Shown here piece by piece: positions 7,091 through 16,652 of a DNA stretch of 64,000 nt (position 1 is the stretch's first letter; every line of letters begins with the position of its first letter). Position numbers and translations under genes: made by a program. Source of the DNA: Duffyella gerundensis (lineage in GTDB: Bacteria; Pseudomonadota; Gammaproteobacteria; Enterobacterales; Enterobacteriaceae); NCBI RefSeq assembly GCF_001517405.1, contig NZ_LN907827.1, forward strand, positions 267,769-331,768, written 5' to 3'. Under the pieces are notes generated by a model. That model saw only the letters and a list, made by a program, of their open reading frames with translations. It ran no database searches and was not told where the DNA came from.

Positions 7091-9010
7091 CTAAACCGTT
7101 CCCCTTGCTTCCCGCCAGTAACCGATCAGCGTCAGGTAATTCTCTTTCACCTGCTGAATCAGCGCCTCATCGCTGAGCTCACCCTGCAGCCACTGACGTG
7201 ACGGCTGGCCGAAAATGGTACGACCGACGGCAAAACCTTTCACCCACGGTGCCTGGGCGGCGGCGGCGAAACCCGCTTTGAGCTGGGCTTCTGGCGCATC
7301 AAGGCCCAGTAGCAGGATACCGCGGCAGTGCGGATCGTTCTGCTCAATAAGCTGGCTGATTTGCTGCCAACGCGGCGCGGACATCGGTGGCAGCTTCCAC
7401 CAGTCGGGCTGTACGCCGAGCTGGTAAAAGTGACGGATGATTTCAACATAGTGCGCTTCATCGCGATCGGCGTTATCTTCCGGCAGAATCACTTCCAGCA
7501 GCAGTTCATGACCCGATTTATTACAGCCACGCCAGACGTCGAGCACCAGATCGTCCTGCTCCTGACGCATTGCGGCGGCATCCTGTGGATGATAGAACAC
7601 CAGGCACTTCACCACGTGCTCCTGCGGCCAGTCGATCAGCTGTGAGCCGATATTGCCATGCTCAAGGCGCAGCGGCCGTGAACTGGGTAATTCGATCGGG
7701 CGACCAATCCACCACCCTTTGCCGGTGATGGCATTGAGCGCGGGTTGGCCGTAAGTGGTATCCGCCAGAATACCGCTGCGATCGCCGAGACCCGCTTCAC
7801 TGGCGGCGGCTTCGGCGCCTTTTAACAGCAGCAGTTTCAGCTGCGGAATACGTGTTTCATCCACCCCCGCTTCACGCGCCATGTCCGCCAGCTGTTTGCG
7901 ATGGTCGAAGGCAAATACGCACAGTTCAGGCCATTGACGCTGGCGAGTGGTCACGCGGTGCAGATGATTGAGCCGTGCATCACGGTCGGGACGCGGTACG
8001 TCGCGATCGCGGCTGAGATAATCATCCAGCTCTTCTTTGGTTGGCATAGCCGGTGCGCAGCCGTGCCGCGAGACCACTAATGCGCCGCAGGCGTTGGCAT
8101 AACGACAGGCCTGCGTCCAGCCTTCATCATTCAACCAACCACGTAGCAGACCAGACATAAAGGCATCGCCAGCACCCAGCACGTTCAGCACCTCAACGCG
8201 CACGCCGCTGTGTAGCGTGGTCGCTTCCCAGCTGTCGGGAATTGCCGCTTCAAATACCACGCAGCCAAGCGGGCCGCGTTTACATACCAGCGTGGCGTTG
8301 CTCGACTGACGAATGTTTTTAAGCGCGGTGAGCGTGTCGGTGCTGCCGCCCGCGATATGGAACTCCTCTTCGGTGCCGACAATCAGATCGAAGTAGTGCA
8401 TCACTTCCTGGAGCTGCTGCGTCACCTGTTGCGATTCGATAAAGCGTGTTTCGCCGTCGCCCAACGAGGTTAATCCCCACAGCACCGGACGATAGTCGAT
8501 ATCCAGCGCGGTGCGCAGGCCGTGACGGCGCGCAATATCCAGCGCTTTAACCACCGCCGCGCGGGTGTCCGGATGGGAAAGATGGGTGCCGGTCACGGCC
8601 ACCGCACGGGCTGAGCGGATATACTCTTCATCGATATCATCCGGCTTCAGCGCCATATCGGCACAGTTATCGCGGTAGAAAATCAGCGGGAAGGTCTCTT
8701 CATCTTTGATGCCCAGCATGACCAGCCCGGTGAGCCGCGCCGGATCGGTAATCAGGTATTCGGTATCACAACCGACGCGCTGCAACGATTCGCGCAAAAA
8801 GCGGCCATTATGCTCATCGCCAACCCGCGCCAGCATGGCGGATTTCAGACCCTGAATCGCGGTGCCATAGGCCACGTTGCCCGACGAGCCGCCGAGATAT
8901 TTCGCGAATGTGCTCATATCTTCCAGCCGCGCACCGATTTGCTGACCATAAAGATCAACGGCTATGCGGCCAATACAGATCACATCAAGCCGCTTCTGTT
9001 GTGTACTCAT
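7091..9010 (-). CDS. iolC: Bifunctional 5-dehydro-2-deoxygluconokinase / phosphogluconate aldolase (IolC-DUF2090 fusion)
   Basis: A 639-residue two-domain enzyme. Residues about 8-335 form a PfkB-family kinase with the substrate-side GGSSGNVAYG (40-49) and the catalytic GAGD (279-282, Asp282 as base). It phosphorylates 2-deoxy-5-keto-D-gluconate. Residues about 345-639 are a DUF2090 domain, which in the proteobacterial fusion form is annotated as the aldolase that cleaves the product to malonate semialdehyde and dihydroxyacetone phosphate. This explains why there is no iolJ in the cluster. ATG 9010 follows AGAAGGAAA. The gene diverges from iolD across 520 bases. Confidence 0.93.
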   Translation of the reverse strand: MSTQQKRLDVICIGRIAVDLYGQQIGARLEDMSTFAKYLGGSSGNVAYGTAIQGLKSAMLARVGDEHNGRFLRESLQRVGCDTEYLITDPARLTGLVMLGIKDEETFPLIFYRDNCADMALKPDDIDEEYIRSARAVAVTGTHLSHPDTRAAVVKALDIARRHGLRTALDIDYRPVLWGLTSLGDGETRFIESQQVTQQLQEVMHYFDLIVGTEEEFHIAGGSTDTLTALKNIRQSSNATLVCKRGPLGCVVFEAAIPDSWEATTLHSGVRVEVLNVLGAGDAFMSGLLRGWLNDEGWTQACRYANACGALVVSRHGCAPAMPTKEELDDYLSRDRDVPRPDRDARLNHLHRVTTRQRQWPELCVFAFDHRKQLADMAREAGVDETRIPQLKLLLLKGAEAAASEAGLGDRSGILADTTYGQPALNAITGKGWWIGRPIELPSSRPLRLEHGNIGSQLIDWPQEHVVKCLVFYHPQDAAAMRQEQDDLVLDVWRGCNKSGHELLLEVILPEDNADRDEAHYVEIIRHFYQLGVQPDWWKLPPMSAPRWQQISQLIEQNDPHCRGILLLGLDAPEAQLKAGFAAAAQAPWVKGFAVGRTIFGQPSRQWLQGELSDEALIQQVKENYLTLIGYWREARGTV

Positions 9011-9108
9011 ACCTGTGATTTCCTTCTGTAATAAGCAGACATCGCCAGCCCGGACATCCAGAGCTGTTGCCTGACTGGCCAGGCGTAATTATGTTCAGGG
9101 AGTATGAG

Positions 9109-9122
9109 GAATAAATATTCCA
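9109..9122. promoter_or_regulatory. Candidate IolR operator upstream of iolC
   Basis: GGAATAAATATTCC fits GGAA-N6-TTCC, the site I recall for the RpiR-type IolR of S. meliloti. A second, weaker copy follows within 15 bases. Regulator identity is inferred. Confidence 0.55.
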
Positions 9123-9413
9123 AAAACAATATGGAATGAAATGTTCACCTCAAAAGTGTGAGTAAGCTAAAACTCTTCACGCAGCAGCAGGTCGTTTGTT
9201 ACCTGGAACAAAAGGCGGCAGAAGACAACAAATCAGCCAGTTTTGCCGCTAAAGCAGCGGCAAGGCGCGGCATGAGCGGATGAAATGCTTTTCAGCTAAT
9301 CACAATGATTGAATGGTCTGTTTCATCAGAAGCGTACTGATACCGACGAAGATCACCGTTTCATTTCAATATTTGATCTCACTCGCAAAATGAAATGTTT
9401 CTTCTGTAATCGT

Positions 9414-9442
9414 ATTTTATGAAAAAAATATTTGTTTATAAT
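9414..9442 (+). promoter_or_regulatory. Probable iolDGE promoter
   Basis: Perfect -10 TATAAT (9437-9442) in an AT-rich tract with a poor -35 (ATTTTA, 17-bp spacing). Start of transcription should be near 9449, giving a leader of about 80 bases. Paired TTTCAT/ATGAAA half-sites lie just upstream. Confidence 0.55.
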
Positions 9443-9530
9443 CGCCTCACGTTTCACTTTTAAGCCGTCTCATCAGGCGGCCTGACGCTCACTGCTGGCA
9501 GGCGGTGACTTACTCGTAAAGGATAATCCC

Positions 9531-11471
9531 ATGGGCACCATCAGATTAACCACGGCACAGGCGCTGGTGAAATTCCTCGATAACCAATTCATCAACGTTG
9601 ATGGCGTGGAGAGCAAATTCGTCCACGGCATTTTCGCAATTTTCGGTCATGGCAACGTGCTGGGACTGGGACAGGCGCTGGAACAGGATCGTGGTGAGCT
9701 GATGGTTTACCAGGGCCGTAACGAGCAGGGAATGGCTCACGCGGCGATCGGTTTCGCCAAACAGAAATTACGTCGTCAGATTATCGCCTGTTCTTCTTCT
9801 GTCGGACCGGGCGCGGCCAACATGATTACCGCGGCGGCCACCGCGACCGCCAACCGCATTCCGCTGCTGCTGCTGCCGGGCGACGTGTTTGCCACCCGCC
9901 AGCCCGATCCGGTATTGCAGCAGATTGAGCAGAGCCACGATCTGAGCATCAGCACCAACGACGCCTTTCGTGCGGTCAGCAAATACTGGGATCGCGTCAG
10001 CCGTCCGGAGCAGCTGATGACCGCCTGCATTAATGCCATGCGCGTGCTGACCGATCCGGCAGAAACCGGTGCGGTAACGCTCTCCTTGCCGCAGGACGTG
10101 CAGGGCGAAGCCTGGGATTATCCAGACTACTTCTTCCAGAAGCGGGTGCACCGTCTGGATCGCCGCCTGCCGGTTGAGGCGCAGCTACAGGATGCGCTGG
10201 CGCTGCTGGCGACAAAACGTAAGCCGCTGATTATTTGCGGCGGCGGGGTGAAATACTCCGGTGCGGGCGATGCACTACGCGCCTTTGCCGAACGCCATCA
10301 AATACCCTTCGCAGAAACGCAGGCGGGCAAGGGCACGCTGATTTCTGACCATCCGCTTAACGTAGGCGGCGTCGGCGAAACCGGCTGTCTCGCGGCCAAC
10401 CTGCTGGCCAAAGAGGCCGATCTGGTGATTGGCGTGGGCACGCGCTACACCGATTTCACCACCGCCTCGAAATGGATTTTTCAACATCCGGACGTGAGCT
10501 TCCTCAACATCAACGTCAGTAATTTTGACAGCTACAAGCTGGATGGCGTGCAGCTGCTGGCTGATGCGCGGGAAGGACTAAGCGCACTGGATACGCGGCT
10601 GGCGGCTCAGGGTTTCAACAGCGGCTGGGGCGCGCAGATTGAGCAGGCGCAGAGCAAGCTGTTGAAGGAGACGCAGCGCGTTTACGCCGCGGTCTACAGC
10701 GGCGAAGGCTTTGTGCCGGAAATTGATGATCATCTCGATCGCGAGGCGGTGTGGGCGGAGTTTAATCGCCTGACGAACTCTTTTCTTACGCAAAGCAGCG
10801 TCCTCGGCACGCTTAACGAGCAGTTGCCAAAGGACGCGGTCATCGTCGCGGCAGCCGGTAGCCTGCCGGGCGATCTCCAGCGCATGTGGCGTACTCAGGA
10901 TTACAACGGCTATCACGTGGAATATGGCTATTCCTGTATGGGCTACGAAGTTAACGCCTCGCTGGGCGTCAAGCTGGCAGAGCCACAGCGCGAGGTGTTC
11001 ACGCTGGTTGGCGATGGCTCCTTCATGATGCTGCACTCCGAGCTGGTGACCTCTATCCAGGAACGGGCAAAAATCAACGTGGTGCTGTTCGACAACATGA
11101 CCAACGGCTGCATTAACAATTTGCAGATGGAGCACGGCATGGACAGCTTCACCACCGAATTCCGCTTCCGCGACAGCGAAACGCAGGCGCTGAACGGCGG
11201 TTTTGTGCCGGTGGATTTTGCCGCTATCGCCGCCGGTTACGGCTGCAAAACCTACCGCGTCAGCACGCTGGAGCAGCTGCAACAGGCGCTGGAAGATGCG
11301 CAAAAACAGACGGTTTCCACGTTGATTGACGTCAAGGTGCTGCCGAAAACCATGATTCACAAATATTTCAGCTGGTGGAACGTCGGCGGTGCGCGCGTTT
11401 CACAATCTGAACGTGTTGATGCCGTGGCGACCATGCTCGATGAGCACATTGCCCAGGCGCGCAAATACTGA
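9531..11471 (+). CDS. iolD: 3D-(3,5/4)-trihydroxycyclohexane-1,2-dione acylhydrolase
   Basis: A 646-residue thiamine-diphosphate enzyme that opens the ring of trihydroxycyclohexane-1,2-dione to give 5-deoxy-glucuronate. The conserved ThDP-activating Glu65 lies in [10 protein letters not shown]. The cofactor motif starts at GDGSFMM (about residue 493) and runs to the Asn of NGCINN. The start ATG 9531 gives the expected N-terminus; length matches the family. First gene of iolD-iolG-iolE, spaced 64 bases from iolG. Confidence 0.95.
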   Translation: MGTIRLTTAQALVKFLDNQFINVDGVESKFVHGIFAIFGHGNVLGLGQALEQDRGELMVYQGRNEQGMAHAAIGFAKQKLRRQIIACSSSVGPGAANMITAAATATANRIPLLLLPGDVFATRQPDPVLQQIEQSHDLSISTNDAFRAVSKYWDRVSRPEQLMTACINAMRVLTDPAETGAVTLSLPQDVQGEAWDYPDYFFQKRVHRLDRRLPVEAQLQDALALLATKRKPLIICGGGVKYSGAGDALRAFAERHQIPFAETQAGKGTLISDHPLNVGGVGETGCLAANLLAKEADLVIGVGTRYTDFTTASKWIFQHPDVSFLNINVSNFDSYKLDGVQLLADAREGLSALDTRLAAQGFNSGWGAQIEQAQSKLLKETQRVYAAVYSGEGFVPEIDDHLDREAVWAEFNRLTNSFLTQSSVLGTLNEQLPKDAVIVAAAGSLPGDLQRMWRTQDYNGYHVEYGYSCMGYEVNASLGVKLAEPQREVFTLVGDGSFMMLHSELVTSIQERAKINVVLFDNMTNGCINNLQMEHGMDSFTTEFRFRDSETQALNGGFVPVDFAAIAAGYGCKTYRVSTLEQLQQALEDAQKQTVSTLIDVKVLPKTMIHKYFSWWNVGGARVSQSERVDAVATMLDEHIAQARKY

Positions 11472-11535
11472 TTTTCCCGACAGGGGCTGGCAACGGCCCC
11501 GGATAACCCTCTGAACCCTGTAATCTGGAGTCATT

Positions 11536-12549
11536 ATGACGCTCAAACTTGGCGTAATCGGCACTGGCGCAATCGGCCAGGAACATATTCGTCGCTGCAG
11601 CAAAGTGCTGCAGGGTGCCACCGTAGTGGCGGTATCCGACATCAACGTTGATGGCGCACGCGAAACGCTGCGCAGGCTTGATCTGCAGGCGGAAGTTTAC
11701 GCCGACGGCTTTGAGGTGATCAATTCACCGGATGTCGATGCGGTGCTGGTGACCTCATGGGATCCTACCCACGAAGCCTTTACCCTCGCCGCTGTGGCCG
11801 CAGGCAAGCCGGTGTTTTGTGAAAAGCCGCTGGCGCTGAGCGCTGAAGGCTGTCGCCGCATCGTTGACGCGGAGATTGAGCACGGCAAACGTCTGGTGCA
11901 GGTCGGCTTTATGCGCCCTTACGATGCCGGTTACCGCGCGCTGAAAAAAGTGATCGTCGACGGCGAGATTGGCGAGCCGCTGATGCTGCACTGCGCGCAC
12001 CGTAACCCAACCGTGCCGGAAAGCTATACCACCGATATGGCGATCACCAGCACGTTGATCCACGAGCTGGACGTGCTGCGCTGGCTGACCGATGACGATT
12101 TTAAATCGGTGCAGGTGGTCTATCCACGCGTGACCTCTAAAACGCATGCTCGCCTGAAAGATCCGCAGATTGTGCTGTTTGAAACGCAGAAAGGCGTGCG
12201 CATTGATGTTGAAGTGTTTGTGAACTGCGCCTACGGCTATGACATTCAATGCGAAGTCGTGGGTGAAAACGGCATCGCTCGCTTGCCGGAGCCGTCCAGC
12301 GTGCAGCTGCGCAAAGATGCGCGCCTCTCCACTTCGATTCTGACCGACTGGAAAGATCGCTTCATCGATGCTTACGACGTTGAACTGCAGGCCTTTATCA
12401 ACGATGTGCATGCTGGCCAGCTCACCGGGCCTTCAGCCTGGGACGGTTTTGCCGCTTCGGTAGCGGCTGATGCCTGCCTGAAAGCGCAGAACAGCGGCAT
12501 CATTGAGACGGTCGAAATGCCGCCGCGCCCTGAGTTTTATAACCGCTAA
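11536..12549 (+). CDS. iolG: Inositol 2-dehydrogenase
   Basis: A 337-residue Gfo/Idh/MocA oxidoreductase that oxidises myo-inositol to 2-keto-myo-inositol with NAD+, the entry step. The N-terminal Rossmann motif is [12 protein letters not shown] (6-17). Catalytic Lys97 lies in EKPLALS and His176 in [10 protein letters not shown]. The position equivalent to the third triad residue of B. subtilis IolG (Asp172) is Ser172 here. This may reflect a subfamily difference, for example broader or scyllo-inositol specificity, but that is inference. The gene is in operon with iolD and iolE. Confidence 0.9.
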   Translation: MTLKLGVIGTGAIGQEHIRRCSKVLQGATVVAVSDINVDGARETLRRLDLQAEVYADGFEVINSPDVDAVLVTSWDPTHEAFTLAAVAAGKPVFCEKPLALSAEGCRRIVDAEIEHGKRLVQVGFMRPYDAGYRALKKVIVDGEIGEPLMLHCAHRNPTVPESYTTDMAITSTLIHELDVLRWLTDDDFKSVQVVYPRVTSKTHARLKDPQIVLFETQKGVRIDVEVFVNCAYGYDIQCEVVGENGIARLPEPSSVQLRKDARLSTSILTDWKDRFIDAYDVELQAFINDVHAGQLTGPSAWDGFAASVAADACLKAQNSGIIETVEMPPRPEFYNR

Positions 12550-12587
12550 TTTCTCTCTCTGGACGCTTGCGTCTTCAGGAAACGATC

Positions 12588-13484
12588 ATGAACAGTGAAC
12601 GGGTAAAGCTGGCCATTGCGCCTATTGGTTGGACCAACGACGATATGCCGGAGCTGGGTAGCGAAAATACTTTCCAGCAAACGGTCAGTGAAATGGCGCT
12701 GGCAGGATTCACCGGCAGCGAAGTGGGCAGCAAATATCCGCGCGATCCGGCGGTGTTAAAACCGATGCTGGAAATCCGCGGCATACAGATCTGCAACGCC
12801 TGGTTCAGCACCTTCTTTGCTAATGGCGATAAGGCCAGAACCATTGATGAGTTCATCAATCACATGAACTTTCTGCACGCCATGGGCGCCAAAGTGATCG
12901 GCTGCTCTGAACAGAGCAAAAGCATTCAGGGCACCACGCTGGCGGTGTTTGATGACAAGCCGCATTTCACCGACGAAGAGTGGCGGCTAACCGCCGAAGG
13001 CTATAACGAATTAGCTGAAATCGCGGCAGAAAAAGGCATGCAGGTGGCGTTGCATCATCATATGGGCACCGGCATTCAAACGCGCGCTGAGATCGATCGC
13101 TTCCTGGCAGAAACCAACGACAACGTCTTTTTGCTCTACGATACCGGCCATGCCTATTACTCCGAGGGCAGCCAGCAGGAGATGTTAGCGATTCTGGATC
13201 GCTACCTGCCGCGTATCAATCACGTGCACCTGAAAGACGTACGCGATGATGTGGTAGCGCAGATTCGCAACGAGAAGAAGTCGTTTCTGGATGGCGTGCG
13301 CGCCGGTACGTTTACCGTGCCTGGCGATGGCGTGATCGATTTCCGTCCGGTGTTCGCGCTGCTGGATGAGCGTGGATACACTGGCTGGATGGTGGTGGAA
13401 GCTGAGCAGGATCCGGCGCTGGCCAACCCGTTTGAATATGCGGTAAAAGCACGAAAATATATTCGTGAAACCGCCGGGATCTAA
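12588..13484 (+). CDS. iolE: myo-inosose-2 dehydratase
   Basis: A 298-residue TIM-barrel protein of the sugar-isomerase fold that dehydrates 2-keto-myo-inositol to trihydroxycyclohexane-1,2-dione, linking IolG to IolD. Characteristic segments are [15 protein letters not shown] near the N-terminus, [22 protein letters not shown] and HVHLKDVR, which supply metal and substrate ligands. The ATG at 12588 follows CAGGAAA; a frame opening at 12567 has no ribosome binding site. It is the last gene of iolDGE. Confidence 0.94.
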   Translation: MNSERVKLAIAPIGWTNDDMPELGSENTFQQTVSEMALAGFTGSEVGSKYPRDPAVLKPMLEIRGIQICNAWFSTFFANGDKARTIDEFINHMNFLHAMGAKVIGCSEQSKSIQGTTLAVFDDKPHFTDEEWRLTAEGYNELAEIAAEKGMQVALHHHMGTGIQTRAEIDRFLAETNDNVFLLYDTGHAYYSEGSQQEMLAILDRYLPRINHVHLKDVRDDVVAQIRNEKKSFLDGVRAGTFTVPGDGVIDFRPVFALLDERGYTGWMVVEAEQDPALANPFEYAVKARKYIRETAGI

Positions 13485-13513
13485 TCGGGTGATGCGGAGA
13501 TAAAACGTGGGAA

Positions 13514-13538
13514 GGGCGGCATAATGCCGCCCTTTTTT
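13514..13538 (+). terminator. Terminator of iolDGE
   Basis: GGGCGGCAT-A-ATGCCGCCC hairpin followed by six T, lying between convergent iolE and dcrB. It marks the right boundary of the inositol insertion. Confidence 0.9.
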
Positions 13539-13539
13539 A

Positions 13540-14097
13540 TTACTTCAGCGTCACGGTATTAACGATATTTTCCGCTTCGGTCTGCGCCTGCTGCTGGTTG
13601 TCAGCGGGCAGGCTGATCTGCATGGTCAACAGCTTGCCGTCGACTTTGGCTAAAATCACCGATGACCAGGAAGACTGGTTCTTGGCAGACACCACAGAAT
13701 CAAGACGCTGTGCTGGCTGGCCTTTCAGCGTGATCGCCTTGTTGCTGACCACCTGAAGCTGCGGGTCACGGTTGCGCTGCTGCGCTTCCAGTCGCTGCGC
13801 CAGCACGTCGAGGCCATCGTTGGTGGCATCGCCTTCAATGACGATAATCGCCTTTTCGCCGCCTTCATTGGCGTAAACGTGCATATTATTCGCCTGCGTG
13901 CCCAGCTTGCCGCTCTTGTCAGACATGCCTGCTGGCAGCGTAAAGCTCAGTTTGCCATCCATTAACGTGACATTTTGCGACGCCTGACTGGCGCTGGCGC
14001 CATTATCATCAGCGGCAGCCTTGTCCGTTTTTTGATCACAGGCGGCCAGACCGACCACCAGTAAACCAATTCCTATATATTTCGCTACGTTACGCAT
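13540..14097 (-). CDS. dcrB: DcrB lipoprotein
   Basis: A 185-residue lipoprotein. The signal peptide ends in lipobox LAAC with Cys20, followed by Asp21, which would favour inner-membrane retention by the +2 rule. In E. coli DcrB is needed for phage C1 and C6 infection. The soluble domain (about 40-185) is a DcrB/PsbP-like fold with [15 protein letters not shown] at its start. It is followed on its strand by the inositol genes instead of yhhS. Confidence 0.92.
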   Translation of the reverse strand: MRNVAKYIGIGLLVVGLAACDQKTDKAAADDNGASASQASQNVTLMDGKLSFTLPAGMSDKSGKLGTQANNMHVYANEGGEKAIIVIEGDATNDGLDVLAQRLEAQQRNRDPQLQVVSNKAITLKGQPAQRLDSVVSAKNQSSWSSVILAKVDGKLLTMQISLPADNQQQAQTEAENIVNTVTLK

Positions 14098-14224
14098 CAG
14101 GATCCCTTTATCAGTTTGCGAACAGGTGTGTTGCTGCAGCTATAGAATCTGAATCAGCCACTAAAAGCAACTCGCCATGAGTGACAGAATCTTAGCTGCT
14201 GACGCGCGGCTTCACCATGCTCCG

Positions 14225-14890
14225 CTAGCTGAAATTAAGCGCACGCCGCTCGGAACGTTCAGCCAGACGCTTCAGCGCCGCATTAAGCAGCACACCGTAA
14301 GCCGGCAGGAAGAACACCATGCAGATAAGCACCTTGAAGCTGTAATCCACCAGGGCGATCTCGACCCAGTTCTGCGCCATGAACGCATCGGTGCTTTTGT
14401 AGAAGGCGATAAAGAAGAACGCCAGCGTATCGCTGATGTTGCCGAGGAACATGGCGGCGGCAGGAGCAACCCACCACTGCGGCAGCGCGCGCAGACGGTT
14501 AAAGACGTGCACATCCAGAATCTGCCCCAGCGCATAAGCCATAAAGCTGGCGCAGGCGATACGCGCAACAAACAGGTTCATCTCTTTCAGCGCGGCGAAC
14601 CCCTGCCACTGCCCTTCATAAAAGGCGGCGGAGACACAATAGGAGATCAGCAACGCCGGAATCATCACCGCCAGAATGATGCGACGGGCCAGCGGCGCGC
14701 CAAAAATGCGCACGGTGAGGTCGGTAGCGAGAAAAATAAACGGAAAGCTGAACGCGCCCCAGGTGGTATGAAAGCCGAAAATAGCGATCGGCAGTTGCAC
14801 CAGATAGTTGCTGGAGATGATCACTAACAGATGGAACAGGGAGAGCCCAATCAGCGCATGCATACGCTGACGTTCGGTGAAACGAATCAT
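14225..14890 (-). CDS. yhhQ: Queuosine precursor transporter YhhQ
   Basis: A 221-residue integral membrane protein, same length as and collinear with E. coli YhhQ, which imports 7-cyano-7-deazaguanine and 7-aminomethyl-7-deazaguanine (preQ0, preQ1) for tRNA queuosine synthesis. About six hydrophobic segments are visible. The family block HTTWGAFSFPFIFLATDLTV (41-60) is intact, as is the later SDTLAFFFIAF. The leader immediately upstream folds as a candidate preQ1-I riboswitch that includes the ribosome binding site. It diverges from tusA, as in E. coli. Confidence 0.95.
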   Translation of the reverse strand: MIRFTERQRMHALIGLSLFHLLVIISSNYLVQLPIAIFGFHTTWGAFSFPFIFLATDLTVRIFGAPLARRIILAVMIPALLISYCVSAAFYEGQWQGFAALKEMNLFVARIACASFMAYALGQILDVHVFNRLRALPQWWVAPAAAMFLGNISDTLAFFFIAFYKSTDAFMAQNWVEIALVDYSFKVLICMVFFLPAYGVLLNAALKRLAERSERRALNFS

Positions 14891-14896
14891 GATAAG

Positions 14897-14928
14897 CCTT
14901 TTTTAAGTGGGGTTAGGGAACCCATTGG
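14897..14928 (-). ncRNA. Candidate preQ1-I riboswitch in the yhhQ leader
   Basis: On the minus strand the leader has a UGGG/CCCA stem enclosing UUCCCUAAC, followed by an A-rich tail CUUAAAAAAGG. The tail GG can pair with loop C residues to form an H-type pseudoknot, and it is also the ribosome binding site of yhhQ. The UAACCCCA, UUAA, A-run and AAGG order closely resembles the preQ1-I aptamer of Thermoanaerobacter tengcongensis. The downstream gene imports preQ1 and preQ0, so translational repression by preQ1 is expected. No covariance search was run. Confidence 0.68.
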
Positions 14929-15189
14929 TCATTGTCTGCGATATCGCGCGGCAACGACGTTGCTGCGGCGTGACATCGCCAGCTATGGATAACGTGATCT
15001 ATAAGCCAGCGCAGCGGTTGCTGCCTGCGCATAACAGCACAATTGCTCATAAAACGCGCCGCATCTTACCGCGACAGGGCGCTAATGCAATGGTTAATTT
15101 TAGCGCAAACGATATCGTTGACCACACGGCTTGCGCCCGGTGGCGTCAGGGGTAAAATGTGCGGCCATTCCCCCTGCGAGAGAGAGATG

Positions 15190-15435
15190 ATGAGCGATAT
15201 TTTCGCCGATGCTGATAAGACGTTGGACGCGCTTGGGCTGCGCTGCCCGGAGCCGGTCATGATGGTCAGAAAAACCGTGCGCCAGATGGCTGACGGCGAA
15301 ACGTTGCTGATTATCGCCGACGATCCAGCTACCACGCGCGATATTCCCGGATTTTGTCAGTTTATGGAGCACCAGCTGATTGCGCAGCATACCGACAGCC
15401 TGCCGTATCGTTATCTGCTGAAGAAGGGATTATAA
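15190..15435 (+). CDS. tusA: Sulfurtransferase TusA
   Basis: An 81-residue TusA/SirA sulfur carrier. The active cysteine is Cys19 in [11 protein letters not shown]. It passes persulfide sulfur from IscS to TusBCD for mnm5s2U34 tRNA modification. The ATG at 15190 gives exactly the E. coli length; the adjacent ATG at 15187 is an alternative, and longer frames upstream lack homology. Confidence 0.95.
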   Translation: MSDIFADADKTLDALGLRCPEPVMMVRKTVRQMADGETLLIIADDPATTRDIPGFCQFMEHQLIAQHTDSLPYRYLLKKGL

Positions 15436-15460
15436 GGCGGCGCAGGGCCGCCTGGTGAGA

Positions 15461-16090
15461 TTACAGCAGGTAGAGGGAACGCACGATCAGGAAGTGGCCG
15501 GCAAAATAGCAGGCGGCAACGATGGCGCTGTCTGCGGTAAAGCGACGGCGAAAGTGCGTGCCGAACCAGATGATATTGGCCAGCAGCAGCAGTGACGCGC
15601 CCGCAACCAGCGTGAAGGTGTAGTCGGTAGGCCGGAAGGTATATTGTTCGGCCGCCATCCAGACCATCACCAGCGTCATGCCGATAAAAGTACAGATTGG
15701 CCAGCGCAGATCTTCCAGTCGTGTCCAGATGGTGGCAATCAGCAGCGCACCGATGATCAGCAGCGCCAGCGGAATCGGCCAGAAGAAGGTCACGGTCATG
15801 TTGGCGGCAAAACTGATGGTGTAAAACAGGTGCGAAAGAAAGAACGCGCCCAGCGCCCACAGCATACGCTGGCGCGGCAGCAGCATCAGCGCATCGCCTG
15901 CCAGCGTCGCCACCAGGCCAAAGATGATTAAATAATCGGTGGTGGTGAGCGTCGGCGATTGCCAGGCCAGCGCCACTAACAGCAGCAGCGTAACCGGTTT
16001 AAAAACCCAGCGCTGCCATTGTGGCCCGCGGTAAGAGGCGTCAACGTAGAGCCATCCGGAGAAAAGTACGGCAAGAAAAGACCACAGCAT
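15461..16090 (-). CDS. yhhN: YhhN-family membrane protein
   Basis: A 209-residue, highly hydrophobic protein with about eight membrane segments, nearly collinear with E. coli YhhN (208 aa). The family is related to eukaryotic TMEM86 lysoplasmalogenases; the bacterial role is unestablished. The [11 protein letters not shown] segment (about 55-65) contains the conserved acidic residue typical of the family. I chose ATG 16090 because AAGGAA is well spaced for it and overlaps the alternative ATG at 16096. Confidence 0.92.
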   Translation of the reverse strand: MLWSFLAVLFSGWLYVDASYRGPQWQRWVFKPVTLLLLVALAWQSPTLTTTDYLIIFGLVATLAGDALMLLPRQRMLWALGAFFLSHLFYTISFAANMTVTFFWPIPLALLIIGALLIATIWTRLEDLRWPICTFIGMTLVMVWMAAEQYTFRPTDYTFTLVAGASLLLLANIIWFGTHFRRRFTADSAIVAACYFAGHFLIVRSLYLL

Positions 16091-16262
16091 TACCATTTCC
16101 TTTTAAGCAGGGCGGTGTGCCCGGTGAGTCAGATAAAATTCCCATAATGTCGCCTCAAGTTTAGGAGATGAGATCGCGATGTGACAATGGGCGTACTCTG
16201 GATGTATCCTTTTGGCCGGCGAAAAAGCCATTACCCGATTCCTGAATAGCGTGAGAGATATT

Positions 16263-16628
16263 ATGAAGCCACCGATCCTCTTTTTTATCGTTCTGGCATG
16301 CATTGCGATTCTGGCTACGCGGCAGTTTATCAAGCAGCGTCGCGAGGCGGTGATCAACAATGCATCGCCGGTACGTTCACTGCCGGTCGAAGTGAAAAAC
16401 AAGCAGGAGTTCCCCTCTCCCAACCGCCATTCGCGGCAGCGCGAAGTGATCGCCGGTGAAACCATGCGCTATGAAGCCTGGTTCCATCCGCTGAACGGCG
16501 CCGGTGATTTTAAGCTGCCGCTGTGCGCCAGTGATTATCATCAGATGGATAAAGGGGTGAAAGGCGAGCTGAAGGTACAGGGGTCGCGCTTCGTCAGCTT
16601 TACGCCCCAGCTGCACTCCGCACGTTAA
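16263..16628 (+). CDS. yhhM: YhhM, DUF2500 protein
   Basis: A 121-residue protein with one N-terminal membrane anchor (PPILFFIVLACIAILATRQF) followed by a basic stretch and a C-terminal globular part that contains MRYEAWF and ends RFVSFTP, as in E. coli YhhM (119 aa, DUF2500). Function unknown. The ATG at 16263 matches the family start; the upstream frame to 16212 does not. Confidence 0.9.
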   Translation: MKPPILFFIVLACIAILATRQFIKQRREAVINNASPVRSLPVEVKNKQEFPSPNRHSRQREVIAGETMRYEAWFHPLNGAGDFKLPLCASDYHQMDKGVKGELKVQGSRFVSFTPQLHSAR

Positions 16629-16649
16629 AAAAAGGGCGCCGCGGCGCCC
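16627..16649 (-). terminator. Terminator of rsmD-yhhL
   Basis: GGGCGCC-GC-GGCGCCC stem with a seven-base A-run on the + strand side, which is the U-run for minus-strand transcripts. It may also slow transcription from yhhM. Confidence 0.82.
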
Positions 16650-16652
16650 TTG

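Larger units (their letters stand above)
9011..9530. promoter_or_regulatory. Divergent iolC / iolDGE control region
   Basis: 520 bases without a gene. Close to iolC lie GGAAT-N4-ATTCC (9109-9122) and GGAATGAAATGTTC (9134-9147). Toward iolD lie TTTCAT (9359-9364) and ATGAAA (9390-9395), and then a perfect -10 TATAAT (9437-9442). The operators therefore sit near both transcription units. Confidence 0.6.
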
